From NCBI GenBank assembly GCA_019115605.1, contig DXDG01000017.1, positions 1 to 34,302 on the forward strand: a stretch of DNA of 34,302 nt. Direction: 5' to 3'. Under the pieces are notes generated by a model that saw nothing but the letters and a program-made list of their open reading frames with translations, did not search any database and was not told where the DNA came from. This document shows positions 7,836-17,319 of this stretch, piece after piece (the stretch's first letter is position 1; the number at the start of each line of letters is the position of its first letter). Source of the stretch: Candidatus Alistipes faecigallinarum (GTDB taxonomy: Bacteria; Bacteroidota; Bacteroidia; Bacteroidales; Rikenellaceae). The translations under genes were made by a program, and so were the position numbers.

Positions 7836-8612
7836 ATGAAACTGACGCGATTCATCCTTCTCGGGGCGTGGCTCCTTGCCGTGCAGGGAGCCTTTGCCTG
7901 GGGTCAGAAGGGGCACGACATCACGGCCTGCATTGCCGAATGCCATCTCAAGCCTGCTGCGGCGAAGAAGATCGACCGTATCCTCGGGGGATACTCTCCG
8001 GTTTATTATGCCAACTGGTTGGACAACGCCAGCCACACCCCGGCCTATGCCCATACGAAGACGTGGCACTATCTGAACGTGGATGAGGGCGAGACCTTCG
8101 AGTCGATGCCCGAAAATCCTGCGGGTGACGTGCTGAAGGCCGTCGAACAGCTTGTCCGGGAGCTTCGCTCGAAGCTCCTGACGGCCGGGGAGGAGCAGAT
8201 CCGGCTCCGGATGCTGATCCACCTGGTGGGCGACATGCACTGCCCGATGCACCTGGGACACGCTTCGGATCTGGGCGGCAACCGGGTTTCGGTGCGATTC
8301 TTCGGCCGCGGAACGAACCTCCACACGGTGTGGGACACCTCGCTCGTCGAGGCGGCGCACAACTGGAGCTATACCGAGTGGCAGCGCGAGATCGACCGCC
8401 TGCCGAAAAGGGAGGCGGCCGCCGAAGCGGCGGGAACACCCGCCGACTGGGTGCGCGAGACGCAGCGGATCTGCACGGCCGTCTACGAGGCGACACCCGA
8501 GGGAACGGACATTTCGTACGATTACGTTGCGGCCCAGACACCCGTCATCGAGCGGCAGCTGCTCCGTGCGGGACTTCGCCTGGCCCGCCTGCTGAACGAA
8601 ATCTACGGATAG
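7836..8612 (+). CDS. Secreted S1/P1-type zinc nuclease
   Basis: The 258-residue product has a signal peptide (residues 1-21) ending ...QGAFA before Trp22, so the mature protein begins with Trp. This is the hallmark of S1/P1 nucleases, whose N-terminal Trp is a zinc ligand. The other ligands are visible: His27 (WGQKGH), Asp in NWLDNASH, His in KTWHYLN, HLVGDMHCPMH with two His and one Asp, and NLHTVWD. These enzymes cut single-stranded DNA and RNA and remove 3'-phosphates. It probably acts in the periplasm and may release nucleotides for salvage. It follows rho by 19 nt and is likely read from the rho promoter. A strong terminator follows. A second, out-of-frame ATG at 7832 was not used. Confidence 0.92.
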   Translation: MKLTRFILLGAWLLAVQGAFAWGQKGHDITACIAECHLKPAAAKKIDRILGGYSPVYYANWLDNASHTPAYAHTKTWHYLNVDEGETFESMPENPAGDVLKAVEQLVRELRSKLLTAGEEQIRLRMLIHLVGDMHCPMHLGHASDLGGNRVSVRFFGRGTNLHTVWDTSLVEAAHNWSYTEWQREIDRLPKREAAAEAAGTPADWVRETQRICTAVYEATPEGTDISYDYVAAQTPVIERQLLRAGLRLARLLNEIYG

Positions 8613-8635
8613 AAAACCACGCCTGCTTACGAGTT

Positions 8636-8675
8636 GCGAGACCCGGAACCACTGAAGGCCCGGGTCTCGCTTTTT
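8636..8675 (+). terminator. Terminator after the rho-nuclease operon
   Basis: GCGAGACCCG (8636-8645) pairs perfectly with CGGGTCTCGC (8661-8670) across a 15-nt loop and is followed by TTTTT. Confidence 0.88.
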
Positions 8676-8718
8676 GATGGAACGGTCGTTGCAGGTCGCT
8701 TGTTTCGGAGATTTTTCG

Positions 8719-8726
8719 TATTTTTG
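8719..8726 (+). promoter_or_regulatory. -7 element of the AraC-type copper regulator
   Basis: TATTTTTG ends 7 nt before the ATG at 8734, so transcription should begin at or next to the start codon, giving a leaderless mRNA. A TTG at 8700-8702 is a weak -33 candidate (16-nt spacing). Confidence 0.6.
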
Positions 8727-8733
8727 CAGCGTA

Positions 8734-9300
8734 ATGACCGAGACGCTTCATATCAAGAACATGGTCTGCGACCGCTGTATTCTGGTCGTCCGGGAGGTGC
8801 TGTGCCGGTGCGGCGTGGAGCCCGTGCGGGTGGCGCTGGGCGAGGCCGTTGTGCAGGGACCGCTTGACGGGCGGACTCTCTCCGACGTGCGGCAGCAGCT
8901 GGAGGCCCTCGGTTTCGAGCTGCTCGAAGAGCCGCGGCAGGTGCTTCTCGAACGCATGAAGCGGGCCGTGATCGAATGGGTGCGGACCGTGCAGGATCGG
9001 CCTGCCGAGCGTTTCTCGACCTATCTCGAAGGGCGGCTCGGCCGTGAATACAGCGCCTTGAGCAAGCTCTTCTCCGAGGCGTGCGGTACGACGCTCGAAA
9101 AGTACCTCATCGCCCAGCGGATCGAGCGGGCCAAAGAGCTGCTCACGGATCGGGAGCTGACCCTCTCGGAGATTGCAGACCGTCTGGGTTATTCGAGCGT
9201 CGCCTATCTCAGCGCACAGTTCAAGCAGGTTACGGGGATGACCCCGAGCCGTTATCGGGAATCCGAGCACCCCGACCGTCGGCCGCTCGACCGGATCTGA
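8734..9300 (+). CDS. AraC-type regulator with metal-binding (HMA-like) N-terminus
   Basis: The 188-residue protein joins a heavy-metal-associated-like domain (about residues 3-70) to an AraC-type DNA-binding domain (about 85-180). The metal loop is NMVCDRC, with Cys12 and Cys15, and is followed by Cys24 and Cys26. The HTH part shows LGREYSALSKLFSEACGTTLEKYL, AKELLTDRELTLSEIADRLGYSSVAYLSAQFKQVTGMTPSRYR. Its gene lies directly upstream of a copper P-type ATPase on the same strand, so the likely job is sensing Cu(I) or a similar ion through the CxxC site and activating the pump gene. This is inference from domain order and neighbourhood. ATG 8734 was chosen because the promoter element lies inside the longer open frame. 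A perfect palindrome begins one base after its stop codon. Confidence 0.83.
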   Translation: MTETLHIKNMVCDRCILVVREVLCRCGVEPVRVALGEAVVQGPLDGRTLSDVRQQLEALGFELLEEPRQVLLERMKRAVIEWVRTVQDRPAERFSTYLEGRLGREYSALSKLFSEACGTTLEKYLIAQRIERAKELLTDRELTLSEIADRLGYSSVAYLSAQFKQVTGMTPSRYRESEHPDRRPLDRI

Positions 9301-9316
9301 TCCGATCCGGATCGGA
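9301..9316. promoter_or_regulatory. Perfect 16-bp palindrome ahead of the copper ATPase
   Basis: TCCGATCC|GGATCGGA is a perfect inverted repeat without spacer. It starts immediately after the regulator's stop and lies about 53 bp upstream of the ATPase -7 element. No T tract follows, so it is not a typical terminator. A binding site for the neighbouring regulator or another dimer is possible; this is unproven. Confidence 0.45.
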
Positions 9317-9368
9317 ATCCTGTAAAAGAAATCCCGAATTCCGTAACAACGGAGGTTCCGCGGCGGGC

Positions 9369-9376
9369 TATCTTTG
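9369..9376 (+). promoter_or_regulatory. -7 element of the copper ATPase gene
   Basis: TATCTTTG is a perfect -7 element, but no TTG/TTTG box is visible at the expected -33 position. That is what one expects of an activator-dependent promoter. The ATG at 9401 is 24 nt downstream. Confidence 0.65.
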
Positions 9377-9400
9377 CCTCCGATCCAAACGGAACACATC

Positions 9401-11854
9401 ATGAACGAAGATACGAAACGCATTTTCCCGGTGCTCGGCATGAGTTGTGCCGCCTGCGCCGCCCGTGTGGGCCGGAGTCTCGGGAGCTGTCCCGGCGTTC
9501 GGGATGCTGCAGTGAACTTCGCCGCGGCGACCGTCACCGTGGAGTTCGATCCGAAGGCCGTTACTCCCGAAGCCCTGCGGCAGCGGGTGCGCGATGCCGG
9601 TTACGATCTGGTGATCGACACGGCCCATGCCGCCCGAACGGCCGAGCGGGAGCACGACCGCCGCTACCGCTCGCTGCGCCGTCGCGCCCTGGCGGCGCTC
9701 GTGCTGGCCGTGCCGCTGCTTGTGGTCGGCATGGGATTCATGCATCGGGCTTGGGCGGCCTGGGCAACGTGGGTGCTCGCCACGCCGCTGGTCTTTCTCT
9801 TTGGCCGCGGCTTCTTCACCGGAGCCTGGCGCCAGCTCAGACACCGCACGGCCAACATGGATACGCTGGTGGCCCTGAGCACCGGCATCACCTACCTGTT
9901 CAGCCTCTTCAACCTCTTCTTCCCGGAGTTCTGGCGCAGCCGCGGCATCGAGCCGCACGTCTATTTCGAGGCTTCGGGAGTGGTCATCGCCTTCGTGCTG
10001 CTCGGGCGTCTGCTCGAGGAGCGGGCCAAGGGCGGTACGATGGAGGCCATCCGCAAGCTGGCCGGCCTGCGGCCCGATACGGTGCTGCGCCTCGACGATG
10101 CGGGACACACCGTCGAGATCCCGGTCGAGGAGGTTCGTCCCGACGACTGTCTCGTGGCGCGTCCGGGCGACCGGATCGCCGTCGACGGCGTTGTTACGGA
10201 GGGTTCGTCCTATGTCGATGAGAGCATGCTGACGGGCGAGCCCGTTCCTGCGGTAAAGGAACCTTCGTCCACGCTGTTCGCCGGGACGATCAACCGCCGC
10301 GGCACCCTGCGCTATCGAGCCGTCCGCGTAGGCGACGGCACACTGCTGGCGCAGATCGTGCGGCTCGTGCAGGATGCCCAGGGCAGCCGGGCTCCCGTTC
10401 AGCGGCTCGTGGACCGCATTGCCGCGATCTTCGTGCCCGTGATTCTCGGCATCGCCGTGGCGGCGTTCGTCGCCTGGCTGCTGCTTGATCCCGAGGACGG
10501 CTTTGCGCAGGGTATTCTGGCAGCCGTTACCGTGCTGGTGATCGCCTGCCCGTGCGCTCTGGGCCTTGCCACCCCGACGGCCATCATGGTCGGCATCGGC
10601 AAGGGGGCCGAGGCGGGTATTCTGATCCGAGATGCCGAGACGCTGGAGAGCGCCGCCCGTATCGATACGGTGGTCCTCGACAAGACGGGAACGCTGACCG
10701 AGGGGAGGCCTGCGGTGTCGGAGATTGCCTGGGCGCCGGATGCCGAGCCGGCGGCCGGTGCCCTGCTGGCGCTCGAACGGCTCTCGGGGCATCCGCTGGC
10801 CGGAGCCGTTGCCGAGGCACTCGAAATGCGGGGATACCGGACGGCGGAGAAACTTCCCGTGCATTTCGAAAACCATCCCGGCAAGGGGGGTTCGGGAGTG
10901 ATCGACGGCGTGCATTATCTGGCAGGAAGCCGTCGGATGGTCGATGAGCGGGCCCTTGCGGTGGACGAATCGCTCGAACGGCAGGCGGCACGCCGGGCCG
11001 CGGAGGCGCAAAGCCTCGTGTGGTTTGCCGACGAGCGGAGGGTGCTGGCCGTCATCGCCCTTGCGGACCGGCTCCGGGAGGGTTCGTGCGCGGCGGTTGC
11101 CGCACTGCAGGAGCGGGGTATCGCGGTCTGGATGCTCACGGGCGATCAGGAGGCTTCGGCCGCGGCCGTGGCCCGACGTGCCGGCATCCGCCACTACCGC
11201 GCCGGCGTGCTTCCCGCGGAGAAGGAGGCCTGCATCCGCGAGCTGCAGGCCGGAGGCCATGTCGTGGCGATGGTTGGCGACGGCATCAACGACAGCGCCG
11301 CCCTGGCCCGGGCCGATGTGGGTGTTGCCATGGGCTCGGGCAGCGACATCGCGATGGATGCCGCGCGTGTTACAATCCTGAACTCCGACCCGGGCAAGAT
11401 TCCCGAGATGATCCGCTGCGCCCGACTGACCGTGCGCACGATCCGGCAGAATCTCTTCTGGGCCTTCATCTACAACGCCGTCGGCATTCCGATCGCCGCC
11501 GGTGCGCTCCATCCGCTCTGGGGATTCCGGCTCGATCCGATGATCGCCGGAGCGGCCATGGCCATGAGCAGCGTCAGCGTCGTGGCCAACAGCCTGCGGC
11601 TCAAACGCCGCCGGCTCTCACCAAAACCTCAAAAATCAATGCATATGGAAAAGAAGTATCGCGTGGAAGGCATGATGTGCGACCACTGCCGGGCCCATGT
11701 GGAGAAGGCCCTGAACTCCCTGCCGGGTGTCGAAGCCCGTGTAACGCTCGATCCGCCCATAGCTGTCGTCAGCGGCCCCGAAGAGTTGCTGCACCTGGAG
11801 ACGCTCCAGCGTGTCGTCAGCGAGCAGGCGGGCGACTACCGGTTGAGCGAATAA
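9401..11854 (+). CDS. copA: Copper-translocating P1B-type ATPase with N- and C-terminal HMA domains
   Basis: This 817-residue inner-membrane pump exports Cu(I) or a related soft metal. In order it has an N-terminal HMA domain with MSCAAC (Cys16, Cys19), membrane helices, the actuator motif MLTGEPVPA, the membrane metal site ACPCALGLATPTA (Cys383-Pro-Cys385), the phosphorylation motif DKTGTLTEG (Asp427), HPLAGAV, and GDGINDSAALA. The CPC site and HMA domains support Cu(I)/Ag(I) (P1B-1) over zinc or cadmium. After the last helices and a basic linker, a second HMA domain follows (GMMCDHC, Cys760 and Cys763), which is unusual at the C-terminus. The codons for Met747 (11639) and Met749 (11645) could also serve as an internal start for a free CopZ-like chaperone. 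ATG 9401 was chosen since the longer frame starts with TTG inside the promoter. It lies downstream of an HMA-AraC regulator. Confidence 0.93.
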   Translation: MNEDTKRIFPVLGMSCAACAARVGRSLGSCPGVRDAAVNFAAATVTVEFDPKAVTPEALRQRVRDAGYDLVIDTAHAARTAEREHDRRYRSLRRRALAALVLAVPLLVVGMGFMHRAWAAWATWVLATPLVFLFGRGFFTGAWRQLRHRTANMDTLVALSTGITYLFSLFNLFFPEFWRSRGIEPHVYFEASGVVIAFVLLGRLLEERAKGGTMEAIRKLAGLRPDTVLRLDDAGHTVEIPVEEVRPDDCLVARPGDRIAVDGVVTEGSSYVDESMLTGEPVPAVKEPSSTLFAGTINRRGTLRYRAVRVGDGTLLAQIVRLVQDAQGSRAPVQRLVDRIAAIFVPVILGIAVAAFVAWLLLDPEDGFAQGILAAVTVLVIACPCALGLATPTAIMVGIGKGAEAGILIRDAETLESAARIDTVVLDKTGTLTEGRPAVSEIAWAPDAEPAAGALLALERLSGHPLAGAVAEALEMRGYRTAEKLPVHFENHPGKGGSGVIDGVHYLAGSRRMVDERALAVDESLERQAARRAAEAQSLVWFADERRVLAVIALADRLREGSCAAVAALQERGIAVWMLTGDQEASAAAVARRAGIRHYRAGVLPAEKEACIRELQAGGHVVAMVGDGINDSAALARADVGVAMGSGSDIAMDAARVTILNSDPGKIPEMIRCARLTVRTIRQNLFWAFIYNAVGIPIAAGALHPLWGFRLDPMIAGAAMAMSSVSVVANSLRLKRRRLSPKPQKSMHMEKKYRVEGMMCDHCRAHVEKALNSLPGVEARVTLDPPIAVVSGPEELLHLETLQRVVSEQAGDYRLSE

Positions 11855-11879
11855 CGACTCTTCCGGCCTGCAAGGCGAA

Positions 11880-11919
11880 GGCCCGGACATCCGATTGCTC
11901 GGTGTCCGGGCCTTCTTTT
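11880..11919 (+). terminator. Terminator after copA
   Basis: GGCCCGGACA (11880-11889) pairs with TGTCCGGGCC (11903-11912), followed by TTCTTTT. It lies just left of the 3' end of the minus-strand tmRNA gene, so it separates converging transcripts. Confidence 0.88.
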
Positions 11920-11924
11920 CGGTG

Positions 11925-12325
11925 TGGAGGTGGCGGGAGTCGAACCCGCGTCCAAACAGGGAACCCGAAAGCTTTCTACACGCTTAGCCGCCGTTTGATC
12001 CTTCTATCCGGGCCTGGCAGGCGGCAACCCAACCCGGATCCCAGTCCCTTGAATTTCGCGCACCGGCCGGGACCCTCCGGCACGCTATCTCTCAATGAAT
12101 GATACCCCGTATGAAGAGCCGTTAAAGAGCGGAACGTCCCTTCGGGATACTCGTCTCCGAGGCGCCTTGGCCCCGGGGATTAAGCTAATTTTCCTTGAAA
12201 ATTAGGCAGCGAGTGCGTAGCTGTTATTGCCATTTGATTTTTGAGCGTCGGGATTTACGAGCCGCCACACAGCGCTCGACGTGCTTACAATCAAACTCTG
12301 CCTGCTGTCAAAACCGGGCACCCCC
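11925..12325 (-). ncRNA. ssrA: Transfer-messenger RNA (tmRNA)
   Basis: tmRNA rescues stalled ribosomes and tags the nascent protein for proteolysis. On the minus strand the 5' end GGGGGTG (12325-12319) pairs with CACCTCC near the 3' end to form the acceptor stem, and the T-arm reads GCGGGTTCGACTCCCGC. The discriminator A is at 11925 and CCA is not encoded (CAC follows). The tag reading frame ends NGNNSYALAA followed by TAA, closely matching the conserved YALAA end of bacterial tags. A stem-loop around AATTTTC/GAAAATT follows the tag stop. The mature RNA would be about 401 nt. The resume codon cannot be fixed by eye; the tag may start at or just before the Asn of NGNN. Confidence 0.95.
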
Positions 12326-12359
12326 AGTCTCTTCGGGACAAAGCGACCGAATCGTTCGG

Positions 12360-12391
12360 CAAAGATAGTGCAATCCGCCCGTAAAACCAAA
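12360..12391 (-). promoter_or_regulatory. Promoter of tmRNA
   Basis: On the minus strand TTTG (12388-12391) and TATCTTTG (12360-12367) are separated by 20 nt, a full consensus match. The mature tmRNA 5' end at 12325 is about 28 nt beyond the expected start site, so a short 5' leader is processed away. Confidence 0.8.
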
Positions 12392-12514
12392 TTTTTTTCG
12401 CCGCATTCCCCGCCGCGTCTTCTCGGATTTCCGCCCGGCTGCGGCGGCGGATCGCAATGGTGCCGGCCGGATGTTTTTTTCGCCTCGGGAGGCGGTCCGT
12501 ACGGGATTTTTTCG

Positions 12515-12522
12515 TATCTTTG
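12515..12522 (+). promoter_or_regulatory. -7 element of ftsE
   Basis: TATCTTTG lies 22 nt before the ATG at 12545. No TTG box is evident at -33. Upstream, CGCCTC-GG-GAGGCG (12481-12494 region) could form a small hairpin of unknown role. Confidence 0.6.
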
Positions 12523-12544
12523 TTAGCCGTAAAACAACCGACGC

Positions 12545-13285
<741 letters not shown>

Positions 13286-13286
13286 G

Positions 13287-13317
13287 TTGGATTTTCCGGC
13301 GAAAAACCGTATATTTG
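13287..13317 (+). promoter_or_regulatory. Promoter of gyrB
   Basis: TTGG (13287-13290) and TATATTTG (13310-13317) are about 20 nt apart. The ATG at 13339 is 21 nt downstream of the -7 element. The -33 box begins right after the ftsE stop codon. Confidence 0.75.
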
Positions 13318-13329
13318 TATGATATTTAA

Positions 13330-15294
<1,965 letters not shown>

Positions 15295-15303
15295 ACGGAT
15301 CAT

Positions 15304-15354
15304 ACGGAGGGTTGCCCTGTTTCCCGCAAGGGAGCGGCGACCCTCCGTTTTTTT
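15304..15354 (+). terminator. Terminator after gyrB
   Basis: ACGGAGGGTTGCC (15304-15316) pairs with GGCGACCCTCCGT (15336-15348), with one G-U pair, and is followed by a run of seven T. Confidence 0.88.
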
Positions 15355-15390
15355 ATCCCGGAATTCCGCACCACCTAAAAAACTACCGAT

Positions 15391-16011
15391 ATGAAAGTTA
15401 CCGTAATCGGCGTCGCCGGAGGCACCGGCTCGGGCAAGTCGACGCTCGTCAAACGTCTCCAGGAGGCTTTCGAGGGCGACGATGTCGCCACGCTGTGCCA
15501 CGACTACTACTACAAGGCTCATCCCGAACTGACCTACGAGGAGCGCACAAAGCTCAACTACGACCATCCGCAGGCCTTCGATACGCAGATGATGGTGGAT
15601 CACATCAAGGCACTCAAGGAGAACGTGCCGATCGAGCATCCGGTCTATTCGTTCGTCGACCATGACCGCACGCCCGAAACGGTCCTCGTGAAACCCTCGA
15701 AGGTCATTATCGTGGACGGCATCCTGATCTTTGAGAACAAGGAGCTGCGCGATCTGATGGATATCAAGGTCTATGTCGACACGGATGCCGATATCCGCCT
15801 GGCGCGCCGTATTCTGCGCGACGTCTGCGACCGCGGCCGTACGATGCAGTCGGTCATCACGCAGTACACCACGACGGTCAAGCCCATGCACGAGGAGTTT
15901 GTCGAGCCCTCGAAAAAGTATGCCGACGTCATCATCCCCGAGGGCGGTTTCAACTCCGTGGCCGTGGCGATGCTGATCCAGAGCATCCGCTCGCTTATCG
16001 ACGGGGAGTAG
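15391..16011 (+). CDS. udk: Uridine kinase
   Basis: Udk phosphorylates uridine and cytidine with ATP or GTP in pyrimidine salvage. The 206-residue protein has the P-loop GGTGSGKST (residues 10-18) and the substrate-binding segment CHDYYYKAHPELTYEERTKLNYDHPQAFD, with the conserved NYDHP. VDGILIF and the lid region RLARRILRDVCDRGR also match the family. Length is normal. It is probably monocistronic, because a terminator follows. No signal peptide is present. Confidence 0.94.
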   Translation: MKVTVIGVAGGTGSGKSTLVKRLQEAFEGDDVATLCHDYYYKAHPELTYEERTKLNYDHPQAFDTQMMVDHIKALKENVPIEHPVYSFVDHDRTPETVLVKPSKVIIVDGILIFENKELRDLMDIKVYVDTDADIRLARRILRDVCDRGRTMQSVITQYTTTVKPMHEEFVEPSKKYADVIIPEGGFNSVAVAMLIQSIRSLIDGE

Positions 16012-16035
16012 CATTTTCCGGCCGAAGATCCTCGC

Positions 16036-16071
16036 AAACCGGCGCACGATTTGGTCGTGTCGCCGGTTTTT
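16036..16071 (+). terminator. Terminator after udk, overlapping the next promoter
   Basis: AAACCGGCG-C-ACGA pairs with TCGT-GT-CGCCGGTTT (one bulge), followed by TTTTT. The loop contains TTTGG (16050-16054), which also serves as the -33 box of the lysO promoter. Confidence 0.82.
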
Positions 16072-16081
16072 CCTATCTTTG
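16050..16081 (+). promoter_or_regulatory. Promoter of the lysO leader transcript
   Basis: TTTG (16050-16053) and TATCTTTG (16074-16081) are 20 nt apart, a full consensus match. Transcription should start near 16088, leaving a 5' leader of about 255 nt before the exporter gene at 16343. Confidence 0.75.
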
Positions 16082-16342
16082 CCGCCGAAAACAGAATCAA
16101 CCATTAAACATGCGTTTTTCAGGTGGACATATCTATACAGGACCCAGGTGCGTCGTGGCACGCGCCTTCCGCGTGCATGTCCACTGGTTCAGCGGATTCA
16201 TCTGATACCGGCACCGCCATCCGGCGGGCGGAGCACGGGCTCCGCATCTCATCTTGTTTTCATCATACGTTTCACACGGACCGACCGGATCCCAATCCTG
16301 TCGGGATGCTTCTCGTGTCGGTTCACAAAATGTCGGAAAGAG
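16082..16342 (+). promoter_or_regulatory. Long structured 5' leader of the lysO exporter genes
   Basis: The transcribed leader holds several strong helices: GTGGACAT/ATGTCCAC (16123-16130 with 16177-16184), which encloses hairpin GCACGCG-CCTTC-CGCGTGC (16158-16176); GCGGAGC-ACGG-GCTCCGC (16228-16245); and ATCCC/GGGAT (16289-16307) inside ACACG/CGTGT (16274-16318). I could not match it to the lysine riboswitch or any other riboswitch consensus I know. Cis-regulation of the exporter by a ligand, by the small ORF at 16110, or by Rho is plausible. Confidence 0.45.
16110..16205 (+). CDS. Possible 31-codon leader ORF upstream of lysO
   Basis: An ATG at 16110, about 22 nt after the expected transcription start, opens a 31-codon frame that ends with TGA at 16203-16205. 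The predicted peptide begins MRFSGGHIYTGP and ends VHWFSGFI; it contains four Arg and no Lys. Codons of this frame overlap a long stem (16123-16130 with 16177-16184), so translation would compete with folding. It may be a leader peptide, or the ATG may be fortuitous and the stretch a purely structural RNA. It is too short to judge by composition. Confidence 0.3.
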   Translation: MRFSGGHIYTGPRCVVARAFRVHVHWFSGFI

Positions 16343-16621
16343 ATGTTTCGCATACTTTTTATCCTGCTCGCCGGTGTGGGAGCCGGCTTTCTGCTGCGTC
16401 GTACCCGGGTTGAGCACCACGCACAACGGGGCGTTCGCATGACGATCTGCGCCCTGCTCTTTGTCTTCGGAGTGTCGATCGGTGCGGATCACGAAATGCT
16501 CCGCAATCTGGCGCTTCTGGGCCGCCAGGCGACGGTTATCGCCCTGTTGAGTATTGCCGGAAGCCTGCTCGCGGGCTTCGCCGCCCAGCGGCTGCTGTTC
16601 AGAAAGGAGGTGAAGCGATGA
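16343..16621 (+). CDS. LysO-type exporter, N-terminal half protein
   Basis: The 92-residue membrane protein (MFRILFILLAGVGAGFLLRR...) has about three hydrophobic segments and resembles the N-terminal part of DUF340/LysO, the lysine exporter of E. coli. The segment MTICALLFVFGVSIGADHEMLRNLALLGRQA is typical. In Bacteroidetes the family is commonly split into two genes, and here the second half follows with an ATGA overlap (16618-16621). The long open frame upstream of 16343 is ignored since it runs through the structured leader and has no membrane character. Lysine, or a related toxic analogue, is the expected substrate by family; specificity is not shown by the sequence. Confidence 0.78.
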   Translation: MFRILFILLAGVGAGFLLRRTRVEHHAQRGVRMTICALLFVFGVSIGADHEMLRNLALLGRQATVIALLSIAGSLLAGFAAQRLLFRKEVKR

Positions 16622-17250
16622 AAGAGAACCTGCTCCTGTTCGGCTGTTTTCTGGCGGGGATCCTGCTGGGAAATTTCGATGCGGCGCCGCAATGGATGCT
16701 CATCCCGCAGCTGCCGTCGCTGCTGCTCATGCTACTCATCCTGCAGGTGGGACTCGGGCTCGGCGCCGATGCCGGACTTCGGGATACGATCCGTTCACTG
16801 CGTCCGAGCATGGCGCTGTTTCCCCTCTTTACGATTTGCGGCACGCTGCTCTTTGCCGCACTCGGCGCACTGGTTCCCGGATCGCGCAGCCTAATGGAGT
16901 GTCTTGCCGTGGGAAGCGGCTTCGGCTATTACTCCCTCTCCTCGGTTCTTATCGCCGATCTCTATGTGCCGCACCTCGGCACGCAGGCTGCCGCGGAGCT
17001 GGCGGCCGTAGCGCTGCTGGCCAACGTTATCCGCGAGATGTGCACGCTCTTCGGCCTGCCGCTCTTCGCCCGCTGGTGCGGGCGTCTGGCGCCGATCTCG
17101 GCGGCCGGCATCAACTCGATGGATGTCTGCCTTCCGGGAATCGTCCGTTATGTGGCGGACGGATCCCGGCTTGTCCCGATGGCGATTCTCCACGGGCTGG
17201 TTCTCGAGGTGAGTGTTCCGATTCTGATCGGGATTTTCAGCCGGCTGTAA
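16618..17250 (+). CDS. LysO-type exporter, C-terminal half protein
   Basis: The 210-residue integral membrane protein corresponds to the larger C-terminal part of LysO (DUF340). It has about six hydrophobic helices and the characteristic GSGFGYYSLSSVLIADLY and VIREMCTLFGLPLF motifs. The conserved acidic and polar residues in AGINSMDVCLPGIVRY are expected in the transport path. Its start codon overlaps the stop of the upstream half gene (ATGA), so the two halves are probably made in equal amounts and assemble in the inner membrane. A bidirectional terminator follows. Confidence 0.83.
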   Translation: MKENLLLFGCFLAGILLGNFDAAPQWMLIPQLPSLLLMLLILQVGLGLGADAGLRDTIRSLRPSMALFPLFTICGTLLFAALGALVPGSRSLMECLAVGSGFGYYSLSSVLIADLYVPHLGTQAAAELAAVALLANVIREMCTLFGLPLFARWCGRLAPISAAGINSMDVCLPGIVRYVADGSRLVPMAILHGLVLEVSVPILIGIFSRL

Positions 17251-17268
17251 CAGCCCGGGAAACAAAAC

Positions 17269-17302
17269 AAGCCCCCGACGATCTTTGTGCGCCGGGGGCT
17301 TT
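17269..17302. terminator. Bidirectional terminator between lysO and mutS
   Basis: AAGCCCCCG (17269-17277) pairs with CGGGGGCTT (17293-17301). On the plus strand TT follows; on the minus strand the stem is followed by TTGTTTTGTTT. It serves the converging lysO and mutS transcripts. Confidence 0.78.
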
Positions 17303-17319
17303 CCGCTTTTCGGGCCGTG

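Noticed and set aside
12202..12390. A 62-codon minus-strand open frame ending NGNNSYALAA
   Set aside because: It is the tmRNA tag frame extended backward through the tmRNA body and its promoter, not a separate protein gene.
16082..16342. Lysine riboswitch ahead of lysO
   Set aside because: The only resemblance is a short AGGTGCG. The rest of the L-box core (the AAG/GAGG and pseudoknot segments) is missing, so the leader was left unnamed.
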